Positions 1 to 6,659 of a stretch of DNA of 64,000 bases are shown here, in pieces. The notes under the pieces are model-generated. The model saw only the letters and a program-made list of their open reading frames with translations. It was not told the DNA's origin and made no database searches. Both the position numbers and the translations under genes were made by a program. This DNA comes from Neobacillus nitrireducens. GTDB taxonomy: Bacteria > Bacillota > Bacilli > Bacillales > Cytobacillaceae. The stretch is taken from positions 1,922,001 through 1,986,000 of the forward strand of contig NZ_CP133262.1 in the NCBI RefSeq assembly GCF_030915405.1, in the 5' to 3' direction. Positions within the stretch are counted from its first letter, which is position 1, and the number at the start of each line of letters is the position of its first letter.

Positions 1-1
1 A

Positions 2-682
2 GACATATTACCATTACTTTTTTTAAAACAGACAATCCTCAAAGAATTAAAAGCACAAAGCATCCTAAAAGACTGCAGTCTTCTTGAGGCACTCGCACAC
101 TTAACAACAGCCCATGCATTTCAGGAAAAGAAATTAAAAAAGGCTGTCACGATTATTCGAGGATTAAAGCATACTTCACCGCTAACAGCGATTGAAAAAG
201 TAGAGAAAGATATTGGCTTTCTTGATTTTCTTAAAAAACGCGGAAATGAATCGAATAAACTTGAAAAAGGATCGGACGACCTTAAGGATTTAAAAGTGGC
301 AGCCAAAAGTTTTGACAGCCTTGAAGCGTTTCTGGCACATACAGAGCATATGTCGGCGATGAATCGAGAAATCAAAAATTTAAGTAAACATTTTCAAGAA
401 GCCATCAGCCTAAGTACAATCCACCGCTCAAAAGGACTTGAGTACAAAACCGTTTATATTATCGGCGCAGTCGATGGCAGCCTTCCTCATGATTTTGCCC
501 TAGAAGCTTATCGGAATGGTGACTTTAATGCACTTGAGGAAGAAAGAAGATTATTTTACGTAGCGATGACTCGTGCAAAGAAGCAGCTGTTTATTTCTGT
601 TCCACAAAATAGAAGAGGAAAAAAAGCCAATCGATCACGGTTTATTGCTCCGCTTAATAAAAAGAAGAAGACCAATTCCTAA
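2..682 (+). CDS. yjcD: UvrD/Rep-family DNA helicase, C-terminal part (YjcD-like), 5' end outside window
   Basis: The frame is open from base 2 to the stop at 682, giving 226 residues of a longer protein whose start lies before the window. Superfamily 1 helicase motifs of the second RecA-like domain are visible: STIHRSKGLEYKTVYIIG near residues 138-155 and EERRLFYVAMTRAKKQL near 180-197. These couple ATP hydrolysis to strand translocation in the UvrD/PcrA/Rep family. The tail after the last motif is short and basic. The gene converges on spoVIF across a shared terminator, which is the yjcD-yjcC arrangement of B. subtilis; the symbol rests on that synteny. Family assignment is firm; the cellular role of YjcD is not established. 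Confidence 0.85.
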   Translation, partial: DILPLLFLKQTILKELKAQSILKDCSLLEALAHLTTAHAFQEKKLKKAVTIIRGLKHTSPLTAIEKVEKDIGFLDFLKKRGNESNKLEKGSDDLKDLKVAAKSFDSLEAFLAHTEHMSAMNREIKNLSKHFQEAISLSTIHRSKGLEYKTVYIIGAVDGSLPHDFALEAYRNGDFNALEEERRLFYVAMTRAKKQLFISVPQNRRGKKANRSRFIAPLNKKKKTNS

Positions 683-707
683 ATTAGGAAAGTGGTCTTC
701 TTTTTTT
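664..707. terminator. Bidirectional terminator between yjcD and spoVIF
   Basis: GAAGACCA and TGGTCTTC arms with an extended imperfect stem form a hairpin that is followed by a T run on the + strand and preceded by an A-rich stretch that serves the other strand. It sits exactly between two convergent genes. Confidence 0.8.
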
Positions 708-966
708 ATTTCTTATTGATCATATTCGAGATTGTATTGAGGTCAAGTTGTTTTCCATCGTTGATGATCGATTTAACAATTTGATCTTCCATTTCCTGAT
801 TTACCGGTTTATTGGCAATTTGAGACACTCGACGGATCACATTACGGACAGTTTTTTCATCTTTAAAATTCGCATTTTGTAATGAATTGGCTAAATCAAA
901 GATATCTTTCATATTAACGCCCGTTTTCTTTTCAATGTTTTTAAAAAATCCATTATCCATGTTCAA
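706..966 (-). CDS. spoVIF: Stage VI sporulation protein F (SpoVIF/YjcC)
   Basis: An 86-residue hydrophilic protein with no membrane segment. Its size, the FFKNIEKKTG opening and the position next to a YjcD-type helicase match SpoVIF, a mother-cell protein needed in B. subtilis for proper coat assembly late in sporulation. The chosen start is TTG at 966, because AAGGAG lies 7 nt upstream of it; an in-frame ATG at 960 would be about 13 nt from that site and is less likely. A sigma-K-like promoter lies just upstream. Identification is by similarity and synteny. Confidence 0.85.
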   Translation of the reverse strand: MNMDNGFFKNIEKKTGVNMKDIFDLANSLQNANFKDEKTVRNVIRRVSQIANKPVNQEMEDQIVKSIINDGKQLDLNTISNMINKK

Positions 967-993
967 AGATCACGCTCCTTCATAAACTACTCT

Positions 994-1021
994 TATTGTA
1001 TGAAGGAAGCGCAAAATGGTG
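994..1021 (-). promoter_or_regulatory. Candidate sigma-K promoter of spoVIF
   Basis: Reading the minus strand, CACC (1021-1018) is followed after 15 nt by CATACAATA (1002-994), which fits the sigma-K -10 consensus CATAnnnTA. It lies about 30 nt upstream of the spoVIF start. Expression in the late mother cell would fit the known role of spoVIF. Inferred from motif only. Confidence 0.55.
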
Positions 1022-1071
1022 AATAAAATAGGAAAAGCGTAAGCGCCCATAGGCACATACGTTATTGAAGC

Positions 1072-1108
1072 AAAGAAAGGGCCGGCCATCTTTTTTGGCC
1101 AACCCCTT
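1072..1108 (-). terminator. Terminator after the YjcZ-type gene
   Basis: On the minus strand a GGGTTGGCC / GGCCGGCCC stem is followed by TTTCTTT, placed 25 nt after the stop codon of the small gene at 1133-1249. Confidence 0.75.
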
Positions 1109-1132
1109 CCATTAATACAAGCTTATTGTTTA

Positions 1133-1249
1133 TTAATAGAAGCTTGCACCAACAATGATTAAAAGGATGAATAATACGACGATTAATACAAAAGTTGAAC
1201 CGCCGCCATACCCACCGCCGTAGCCGTAGCCGCCATATCCAAAGCACAT
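1133..1249 (-). CDS. YjcZ-family small sporulation protein
   Basis: A 38-residue protein. Residues 1-18 are Gly/Tyr-rich ([17 protein letters not shown]) and residues 19-38 form one hydrophobic helix ending in GASFY. This is the plan of the YjcZ family of tiny Bacillus sporulation proteins, which are abundant in spores and of unknown biochemical role. AGGTGA lies 6 nt before the ATG, a terminator follows, and a sigma-K-like promoter precedes. A longer frame over the same bases on the same strand (1062-1259) gives a Trp/Arg-rich product and is a shadow. Confidence 0.85.
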   Translation of the reverse strand: MCFGYGGYGYGGGYGGGSTFVLIVVLFILLIIVGASFY

Positions 1250-1281
1250 AGAATGTCACCTCACTTCTGTAATCTCATTAA

Positions 1282-1310
1282 TAACATATGAAATTACTTT
1301 ATACTGTGTG
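1282..1310 (-). promoter_or_regulatory. Candidate sigma-K promoter of the YjcZ-type gene
   Basis: On the minus strand ACAC (1309-1306), a 15 nt spacer and CATATGTTA (1290-1282) match the sigma-K pattern. The spacing equals that of the spoVIF candidate promoter. Motif evidence only. Confidence 0.5.
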
Positions 1311-1356
1311 TAGGCAATACATCTATTTCAGTACTGTGGAAACAAAAATGTGTAGG

Positions 1357-1713
1357 TTATCCTTTCGGTTTAAAAATTAGTGCACCTATAAATCCAAATA
1401 TTATTGCTGCAGAGATACCGGAACTTGTCACTTGAAACATACCGGTCAATACTCCGATCAGCCCATGTTTCTCTGCATCCTGCAGGGCTCCGTGGACTAA
1501 AGAATTACCAAAACTGGTAATTGGAATGGTAGCTCCAGCCCCTGCAAAGTCAACCAGTGGCTCATACAATCCGAAACCATCCAATATTGCTCCAATAACA
1601 ACAAGCAAACTTAGTGTATGACCTGGGGTAAGCTTGGCAACATCAAATAAAAGCTGCCCGATAACACAAATTAGCCCGCCGATAACAAATGCCCAGAAAA
1701 ACATCGCTAGCAT
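1357..1713 (-). CDS. spoVAE: SpoVAE(b)-type stage V sporulation protein
   Basis: A 118-residue, very hydrophobic protein with about four membrane segments and the family signature [20 protein letters not shown] near residues 45-64. SpoVAEb is an inner-membrane part of the SpoVA channel that moves dipicolinic acid into the forespore and out at germination. An ATG at 1734 would overlap spoVAD by 17 nt; ATG 1713 is preferred because AAGGAG, formed from the last codons of spoVAD, lies 8 nt upstream of it. It is the last gene of a lipoprotein-spoVAC-spoVAD-spoVAEb cassette. Confidence 0.85.
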   Translation of the reverse strand: MLAMFFWAFVIGGLICVIGQLLFDVAKLTPGHTLSLLVVIGAILDGFGLYEPLVDFAGAGATIPITSFGNSLVHGALQDAEKHGLIGVLTGMFQVTSSGISAAIIFGFIGALIFKPKG

Positions 1714-1717
1714 TTGA

Positions 1718-2743
1718 TCACTCCTTATCTCCATTCATTTCGATTGCAACCGCATGTGCAATACAGGGGATCGATTCGTTTTGCTGAAAACTAAGCGGTG
1801 ACAGCAATGCTCCTGTTGCAACTACGAGGATTCGTTTAAATATACCCTTTTTCAATTGGTTTAATAAATGTCCATATAAAGCTGTTGCTGAGCATCCCGC
1901 GCCGCTTCCACCCGATTGTACAGGCTGATCATCTTTATACATTAATAAACCACAATCCTGGAATTGTTTCCGCTCTAATTGAAGACCACTTTTGTTGATT
2001 AACTCGAAAGCTGTATCATGACCGACCCTACCCAGATCGCCGGTTACAATTAAATCATAATAAGAGGGATCTAATTGAAGATCACGGAAATGGGCCATTA
2101 TTGTATCAGCTGCCGCTGGTGCCATTGCCCCACCCATATTAAAAGGGTCAGATAATCCCATATCGACGACTTTTCCAATCGTTGCCGAAATTGTCACCGG
2201 ATGCATCTGCCCAGGTTCATTTGGTTGTACTAAGGCAACCCCAGCACCTGTAACCGTCCATTGTGCAGTAGGCGGCTTTTGACCCCCGTACTCAGTAGGG
2301 TAACGAAATTGTTTTTCAACTGCAGCATTATGACTTGATGCACCCGTAAGCACGTACTTTGCGCCATCGTAATTAACTACAAAAGATGCTAAAGCCAAGC
2401 CTTCCATTGAAGTTGAGCAGGCACCAAAGAGTCCAAAGTATGGAATCTGCATCGTTCGTGCCGCAAAGCTGGTTGGGGTAATTTGATTAATTAAATCTCC
2501 GGCAAATAAAAATTGAATCTGCTCTTTCTCAATTTTCCCCTTTTGTAAAGCTGTTTTAATCGCTTCTTCGATCAGTAACCGATGTGCTTTTTCATACGTT
2601 TCCTTTCCCATCCATAAATCCTCAAATAATAAATCAAAATCATTAGCTAAATTTCCATTTGCTTCAAATGGTCCGCCGGTAACCCCAGTAGCAGTGATCA
2701 TTGGCCGATTTGTAAAGATCCAAGATTGGTGCCCCTTTAACAA
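1718..2743 (-). CDS. spoVAD: Stage V sporulation protein SpoVAD (thiolase fold)
   Basis: 341 residues, close to the usual size. Thiolase-like landmarks are present: [16 protein letters not shown] around 120-136, the SSHNA segment, [15 protein letters not shown] and a Gly-rich [15 protein letters not shown] near the end. SpoVAD binds dipicolinic acid and is the soluble partner of the SpoVA membrane channel. The start is TTG at 2743, directly after the spoVAC stop, with a G-rich site about 10 nt upstream inside spoVAC. Tight packing implies translational coupling. Divergence from classical SpoVAD and the three-gene SpoVA core suggest a secondary SpoVA set. Confidence 0.9.
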   Translation of the reverse strand: MLKGHQSWIFTNRPMITATGVTGGPFEANGNLANDFDLLFEDLWMGKETYEKAHRLLIEEAIKTALQKGKIEKEQIQFLFAGDLINQITPTSFAARTMQIPYFGLFGACSTSMEGLALASFVVNYDGAKYVLTGASSHNAAVEKQFRYPTEYGGQKPPTAQWTVTGAGVALVQPNEPGQMHPVTISATIGKVVDMGLSDPFNMGGAMAPAAADTIMAHFRDLQLDPSYYDLIVTGDLGRVGHDTAFELINKSGLQLERKQFQDCGLLMYKDDQPVQSGGSGAGCSATALYGHLLNQLKKGIFKRILVVATGALLSPLSFQQNESIPCIAHAVAIEMNGDKE

Positions 2744-3223
2744 TTACAAAACCCCCCAAATCACTAGCAGCGTTTTAACCAGTGCGACTACAAAGGCCGA
2801 GAAAACACCGAACAGAATGACTGACCCGGCAAGCTTAAACATATTTCCACCTACTCCTAAAACAAAACCTTCTGTTCTGTGCTCGATTGCCGCCGAGATT
2901 ACGGCATTTCCAAAACCAGTAACCGGGACTGCACTACCAGCTCCTGCAAACTGACCCAGACGATCGTAAACACCAAATCCCGTTAATAGCATCGATAAAA
3001 AGACCATCGTAGCCACGGTCGGGTTGCCTACACTCTGTTCCGTAAAATCAAAATAATATATATAAAAATAACTGATGGCTTGGCCGACAACACAAATAAT
3101 TCCGCCAACGAAAAACGCCTTAATACAATTCTTTAAAACAGGCCTTTTAATTTCGTGCTTCTGCTGAAGCTGTTGATATTTGCGCTGCTGGGGCGTCATA
3201 TTTTTCTGCTTACTGGTCGCCAT
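2744..3223 (-). CDS. spoVAC: Stage V sporulation protein SpoVAC
   Basis: 159 residues from ATG 3223: a basic, Gln/Lys-rich N-terminus of about 35 residues, then four or five membrane segments with the conserved GFGVYDRLGQFAGAGSAVPV stretch. SpoVAC is the mechanosensitive, dipicolinate-permeable core of the SpoVA complex in the spore inner membrane. A TTG at 3229 is also in frame, but AAAGGA is 8-9 nt from the ATG and only 1-2 nt from the TTG. The stop codon abuts the TTG of spoVAD. Confidence 0.9.
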   Translation of the reverse strand: MATSKQKNMTPQQRKYQQLQQKHEIKRPVLKNCIKAFFVGGIICVVGQAISYFYIYYFDFTEQSVGNPTVATMVFLSMLLTGFGVYDRLGQFAGAGSAVPVTGFGNAVISAAIEHRTEGFVLGVGGNMFKLAGSVILFGVFSAFVVALVKTLLVIWGVL

Positions 3224-3239
3224 CTTCAATCTTCCTTTC

Positions 3240-3707
3240 TTACTTCATTTCTTTCGTCATTTTAACAATGTCGTTAAAGCGCTTTTCTGCTCTCTGATAA
3301 GAAAATTTAGAGGATTTCATTCGCTCTTCAAGTCTTACTGCTTCGAGAAATATTTTATAGTCACTCGAAATTGTAAAGTTATCATTTGGATATTTTTCTT
3401 CAAGCATGTTGTTGATGTCCTTTTCAATTTTTTTCATTCTAAAACGAGACAAATGCTTAACCTTATAAACAATCAGGGTGTCTTTTTTCCCTTTTAAAAC
3501 CGCAACATCATATAGTTCTGGAAATGAGCTTACATCCTGTTCAATTTCTTTTACCTTACTTTTACTTTCATTCTTTACTGTCACAATCGGGCCAGGATTC
3601 GTTGTTTTCATAAGGGTCAATTGGCTATCCTTAACCTGCTGATTTTGAGAACAGGAAGAGAGTAACAATAAACAAGCAAATAATATCCAATAATGAATTA
3701 CTTTCAT
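3240..3707 (-). CDS. YhcN/YlaJ-type sporulation lipoprotein
   Basis: 155 residues from ATG 3707, which has AAGGGATGG upstream; an in-frame extension to 3764 lacks a good ribosome site. Residues 1-19 are a lipoprotein signal with lipobox LLSSC, so Cys19 would be lipidated. The mature part is Lys-rich with a compact domain around 55-115 resembling the YhcN/YlaJ family, whose members are spore inner-membrane lipoproteins. Its position as first gene of the spoVAC-spoVAD-spoVAEb group matches secondary spoVA operons in which such a lipoprotein leads. A role in the germination channel is inferred from that context. Confidence 0.75.
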   Translation of the reverse strand: MKVIHYWILFACLLLLSSCSQNQQVKDSQLTLMKTTNPGPIVTVKNESKSKVKEIEQDVSSFPELYDVAVLKGKKDTLIVYKVKHLSRFRMKKIEKDINNMLEEKYPNDNFTISSDYKIFLEAVRLEERMKSSKFSYQRAEKRFNDIVKMTKEMK

Positions 3708-3816
3708 TTGATTCCATCCCTTATTCCGTTTTTTTACCATCACTATAGGTAGTTTTTTCGACATTGTCTAAAATTATGACTAGCTGTGCGTAATTTATCT
3801 ATATTCCTCAGCAAAT

Positions 3817-3846
3817 ATAAAAAACTGCCAGTTAATCTGACAGTTC
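3817..3846 (-). terminator. Terminator after the 45-residue gene
   Basis: On the minus strand AACTGTCAG and CTGGCAGTT arms with a 5 nt loop are followed by TTTTTTAT, 10 nt downstream of the stop at 3855. It also separates this gene from the spoVA cassette. Confidence 0.75.
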
Positions 3847-3854
3847 CCAATAGC

Positions 3855-3992
3855 TTACTTTGAAGTCTTTTTGCCACAACCGCACCCTTTTTTCTTTATC
3901 GATTTAGATGGTTGATACATTTGGGTTGTTTCGGATGACTGTATGGATTGTGAGTAATCAGTAGTTTGATTTCTCCTTTTTTTCTGACCCAT
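3855..3992 (-). CDS. Small basic protein with a CGCGKK tail, unrecognised
   Basis: 45 residues starting MGQKKRRNQTTDY. The middle is Ser/Gln/Thr-rich, the end is SIKKKGCGCGKKTSK. AAGGGAGAGAG lies a few bases before the ATG and a clean terminator follows, so it is very likely expressed. There is no signal or membrane helix. The paired cysteines in a basic tail could bind metal or cross-link in the oxidised spore coat. The position between yjcA and the spoVA set suggests a sporulation role, and B. subtilis has the small gene yjcB in this neighbourhood, but I cannot claim homology. Confidence 0.65.
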   Translation of the reverse strand: MGQKKRRNQTTDYSQSIQSSETTQMYQPSKSIKKKGCGCGKKTSK

Positions 3993-4075
3993 TTATCTCT
4001 CTCCCTTACGATTAATTTATTATTTGCTTGTATTAGAATATGAGCAACTGCGAAGTCTTGTCTCAGCGAACACCT

Positions 4076-4432
4076 TTATTTTTCGATAAAATGCTGTACA
4101 ATTGCCTCCAATATCGATGCGAAGCCAGCCACTGCAAAAATTAAAATAATCGGAAAAGAAAAGTCGGGGTATAGAAGAGATATAGCTACGATTCCTGCAG
4201 AAGCCCATATCCCTGTACACCAGTAACAGCTAAGCAGCTCACCGATAAACTTTTTGTACCCTTTTTCCTTCGGTAGATAATAAATCTCGATTTCACCCTC
4301 CTCATTTTCTTCTTTGATTTCATTGAAAAAAGGTTCCCGAATAAACTCAGTTATTTTATCAAAAACAAGGAGCCTGGTCAGCCTAAAGCTTGCAAGCGAA
4401 AGAATAAGAATTTGTAAAATTGTTATATTCAT
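4076..4432 (-). CDS. yjcA: YjcA-like DUF1360 membrane protein
   Basis: 118 residues with a hydrophobic N-terminal helix (about 3-19), an acidic loop of Glu-rich sequence near 40-50 and two more membrane helices after residue 75. The ELLSCYWCTGIWAS stretch, with a CxxC at the membrane face, is typical of the DUF1360 family, to which the sporulation protein YjcA belongs. The start has AAAGGG at a fair distance. Position between coat genes and spoVIF agrees with B. subtilis. Biochemical role unknown. Confidence 0.8.
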   Translation of the reverse strand: MNITILQILILSLASFRLTRLLVFDKITEFIREPFFNEIKEENEEGEIEIYYLPKEKGYKKFIGELLSCYWCTGIWASAGIVAISLLYPDFSFPIILIFAVAGFASILEAIVQHFIEK

Positions 4433-4506
4433 GTTGAATTTCCCTTTCCAACTAACATGAAATATTTTAATTGCCTAATTTTTCTAAAACAAGGCTATTG
4501 TCCGTT

Positions 4507-4534
4507 ACCCAAAAGTGCTCTGTGAAATATGTTA
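4507..4534 (+). promoter_or_regulatory. Candidate sigma-K promoter of cotY/cotZ
   Basis: ACCC (4507-4510), 15 nt, then AATATGTTA (4526-4534), one base off CATAnnnTA. It is placed 40 nt before the coat gene start and has the same spacing as the two sigma-K candidates near spoVIF. Low to moderate support. Confidence 0.4.
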
Positions 4535-4574
4535 GTAATGTAAGATATATATCACGATTAAGGAGGAAAAATAA

Positions 4575-5087
4575 ATGGGTTGTGGAAATAATAATCATGA
4601 TTTTCGTAACGGTAATTGTGTTTGCGAAGTCGTTCGTGCAATTAAAGATATCCAAGATAATGCTGTAGAAGAAGACGATTGCCCAGAGTGTTCCAGTTGT
4701 TTCGCTGAGCCTCTAGGTTCTTTGGTGTCACCTGCGAGGAGAGATCCTGTAGATACTCGTGTATTTGTATTAAGTACTGCGGATGGTTCTCCATTCCATG
4801 CATTCTTTAGTAACGAAAACAATGCATGTGTATCCATCTACTTCCGCGTAGAAGATGTATTTGACAACTGTTGTGCGACACTTCGTGTCTTAGTACCAGG
4901 TCGCCGCGAAGGCGGAACTTTTTGCCCGGTAAACTTAGTTTCAGGGGGAGATAAGTGCTGCATTAACCTCGATAAAGTTTGTCAGGTTGAACGTTTCCGT
5001 GCTAGTAACGACTGCATTACAGTTGACTTAAGTTGCTTCTGTGCAGTTCAATGTATTGCTGATGTTAACCTTGGAATTTGCAACTAA
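4575..5087 (+). CDS. Spore coat protein of the CotY/CotZ family
   Basis: 170 residues with many cysteines (about 17), including CPECSSC near 36-42, DNCCATL near 100 and CFCAVQC near the end. CotY and CotZ form the disulfide-linked insoluble crust of Bacillus spores and, in relatives, self-assemble into hexagonal layers. AGGAGG lies 8 nt before ATG and a strong terminator follows, so the gene is monocistronic. B. subtilis carries both cotY and cotZ here; only one copy is present in this window, so I do not choose between the two names. Confidence 0.9.
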   Translation: MGCGNNNHDFRNGNCVCEVVRAIKDIQDNAVEEDDCPECSSCFAEPLGSLVSPARRDPVDTRVFVLSTADGSPFHAFFSNENNACVSIYFRVEDVFDNCCATLRVLVPGRREGGTFCPVNLVSGGDKCCINLDKVCQVERFRASNDCITVDLSCFCAVQCIADVNLGICN

Positions 5088-5092
5088 AAACT

Positions 5093-5124
5093 TAGCCAGT
5101 CGGTAATTCGGCTGGCTTTTTTTG
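5093..5124 (+). terminator. Terminator of the cotY/Z gene
   Basis: AGCCAGTCG / CGGCTGGCT stem with a short loop followed by a run of T residues. Confidence 0.85.
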
Positions 5125-5156
5125 TTTTGGAAGAACGAAGAATTTACGTTTGCCAG

Positions 5157-5654
5157 CTATTTTTTTATCCCGATTAGCATTACATTTTTAAGTGTATTGA
5201 CTGATACTGTTTTCATCGTTTGGTCATGAAAACGGATCGTTACTTCGCTTCCATCATACTTAGTTAGGTACCCCTGATAATTTCCTTCGTCGGTAATGAA
5301 TACACATGGGGGAGGTGGAAGGACTATTGGATAGTTGATTAGATATTCTAATCGTTCGATTACATTCATTTCTTTGAAGGGTTTTACCCGTTTAAATGTT
5401 GAGTGATGCTTATCTGATATTGATGTTTTTTGCGGATTTTCTAATTTATTTTCTTCCATATTTTTTGGCTCTGGTTCAATATCCTTCTTGACTAAGGAAA
5501 TTTTCTTTTTACTTTCAACTTCTATTGGCATTTCAACCTCAATTAGCACTTCATCCAATTTAATTGAATAAGTATCCTGCATGTTAGTTGCAGGAGTCCT
5601 TGCAAACGGCTGATGTATATAGAGTAATGGTCCTTTACTCTTCTTTTTCGACAT
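5157..5654 (-). CDS. cotO: Spore coat protein CotO
   Basis: 165 residues. The N-terminus SKKKSKGPLLYIHQPF and the C-terminal block ERLEYLINYP followed by PPPPCVFIT match the CotO (YjbX) family; the Glu/Lys-rich linker between them is variable and shorter than in B. subtilis (227 residues). CotO is a morphogenetic protein of the outer coat acting with CotH. GGAGG lies 8 nt before the ATG. Convergent with cotY/Z and next to fabI, as in B. subtilis. Confidence 0.85.
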   Translation of the reverse strand: MSKKKSKGPLLYIHQPFARTPATNMQDTYSIKLDEVLIEVEMPIEVESKKKISLVKKDIEPEPKNMEENKLENPQKTSISDKHHSTFKRVKPFKEMNVIERLEYLINYPIVLPPPPCVFITDEGNYQGYLTKYDGSEVTIRFHDQTMKTVSVNTLKNVMLIGIKK

Positions 5655-5740
5655 GCTCTAAACCTCCATTTACGTAATCCTACACATTATATTTATGCTA
5701 AATGCCCAAACGGGTTCATAGGAAATTAAAAAATTTGCAT

Positions 5741-5769
5741 GCAAAAGGCCCGCATCAGATGCGGGCCTG
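5741..5769 (-). terminator. Terminator of fabI
   Basis: AGGCCCGCAT / ATGCGGGCCT hairpin with a 3 nt loop, followed on the minus strand by TTTTGC. It starts just after the fabI stop. Confidence 0.8.
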
Positions 5770-5774
5770 CATTT

Positions 5775-6545
5775 TTATAGAATATGATATCCGGAATCTA
5801 CATGGATGTTTTCACCGGTAATTCCACGGGAAAGGTCACTGAAAAGGAAAAGGGCTGTATCGCCAACCTCTTCGGTAGTTGTTGCTCTTCGTAATGGGGC
5901 TCTTTCTTCCACTACTCTTGTGATTTCGTTAAAATCACCCACGCCTTTAGCTGATAACGTCCGAATCGGACCAGCTGAAATAGAGTTAACACGAATGCCT
6001 TCAATTCCAAGATCTGCTGCTAAGTACTTGACACTTGCATCAAGTGAAGCCTTAGCCACTCCCATAACATTATAATTTGGAAGGGCACGCTCACCGCCAA
6101 GGTAAGTCAACGTTACGATGCTTCCACCCTCTGTCATCAATCCTCTTGCCTCTTTGGCAACAGCTGTTAAAGAATATGAACTAATATTATGAGCAAGCAA
6201 GAAGCCCTCTCTTGTAGTGTTCAGATATTCACCTTTTAATTCTTCTTTGTTTGCAAAAGCAATACAATGTGCTACACCTTGAATTGTTCCAACTGCTTCT
6301 TTAATTTCAGCAAAGCACTTCGCGACAGCTTCATCACTTGTAACATCACACGGTAAAACAAGAGTCCCTTCAGCTTCTAACGAATTAGCAAGTTCACGAA
6401 CACTGCTTTCTAATCTTTCACCTGCATAGGTAAAAATTAATCTAGCTCCTGCATTGTGCAATGAGCGGGCAATTCCCCATGCAATACTGCGTTTATTGGC
6501 AACACCCATTACTACATAAGTTTTTCCGGATAAAGAAAGATTCAT
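5775..6545 (-). CDS. fabI: Enoyl-ACP reductase (NADH) FabI
   Basis: 256 residues, the normal length. It reduces the trans-2-enoyl-ACP in the last step of each fatty-acid elongation cycle. Visible features are the N-terminal nucleotide motif GVANKRSIAWGIA (14-26), the catalytic tyrosines Tyr148 and Tyr158, and Lys165 in YNVMGVAK, plus SAGPIRTLSAKG. Expression is probably set by FapR, since a near-perfect operator overlaps the promoter at 6579-6595. The gene stands alone between terminators. Confidence 0.97.
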   Translation of the reverse strand: MNLSLSGKTYVVMGVANKRSIAWGIARSLHNAGARLIFTYAGERLESSVRELANSLEAEGTLVLPCDVTSDEAVAKCFAEIKEAVGTIQGVAHCIAFANKEELKGEYLNTTREGFLLAHNISSYSLTAVAKEARGLMTEGGSIVTLTYLGGERALPNYNVMGVAKASLDASVKYLAADLGIEGIRVNSISAGPIRTLSAKGVGDFNEITRVVEERAPLRRATTTEEVGDTALFLFSDLSRGITGENIHVDSGYHIL

Positions 6546-6578
6546 ATTGAAAAAGTCCTCCTACGATTACATGAGTTA

Positions 6579-6595
6579 TTAGTACTTGGTACTAA
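6579..6595. promoter_or_regulatory. FapR operator upstream of fabI
   Basis: TTAGTACTTGGTACTAA is a 17-bp palindrome that fits the FapR consensus (TTAGTACCTGATACTAA-type). It directly follows a TAAAAT -10-like hexamer on the minus strand, so bound FapR would block fabI transcription until malonyl-CoA releases it. The same arrangement appears before fabHA-fabF. Confidence 0.85.
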
Positions 6596-6659
6596 TTTTA
6601 CACTAATTTACGATAAATGAAAAGTTCAACACTTCAAACAAAATTTTTTCAATAATATT

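Noticed and set aside
1062..1259. 65-codon Trp/Arg-rich frame on the minus strand
   Set aside because: It is another frame of the Gly-rich YjcZ-type gene and its terminator; composition is that of a shadow frame.
4020..4220. 66-codon minus-strand frame
   Set aside because: Shadow of yjcA with an unlikely composition.
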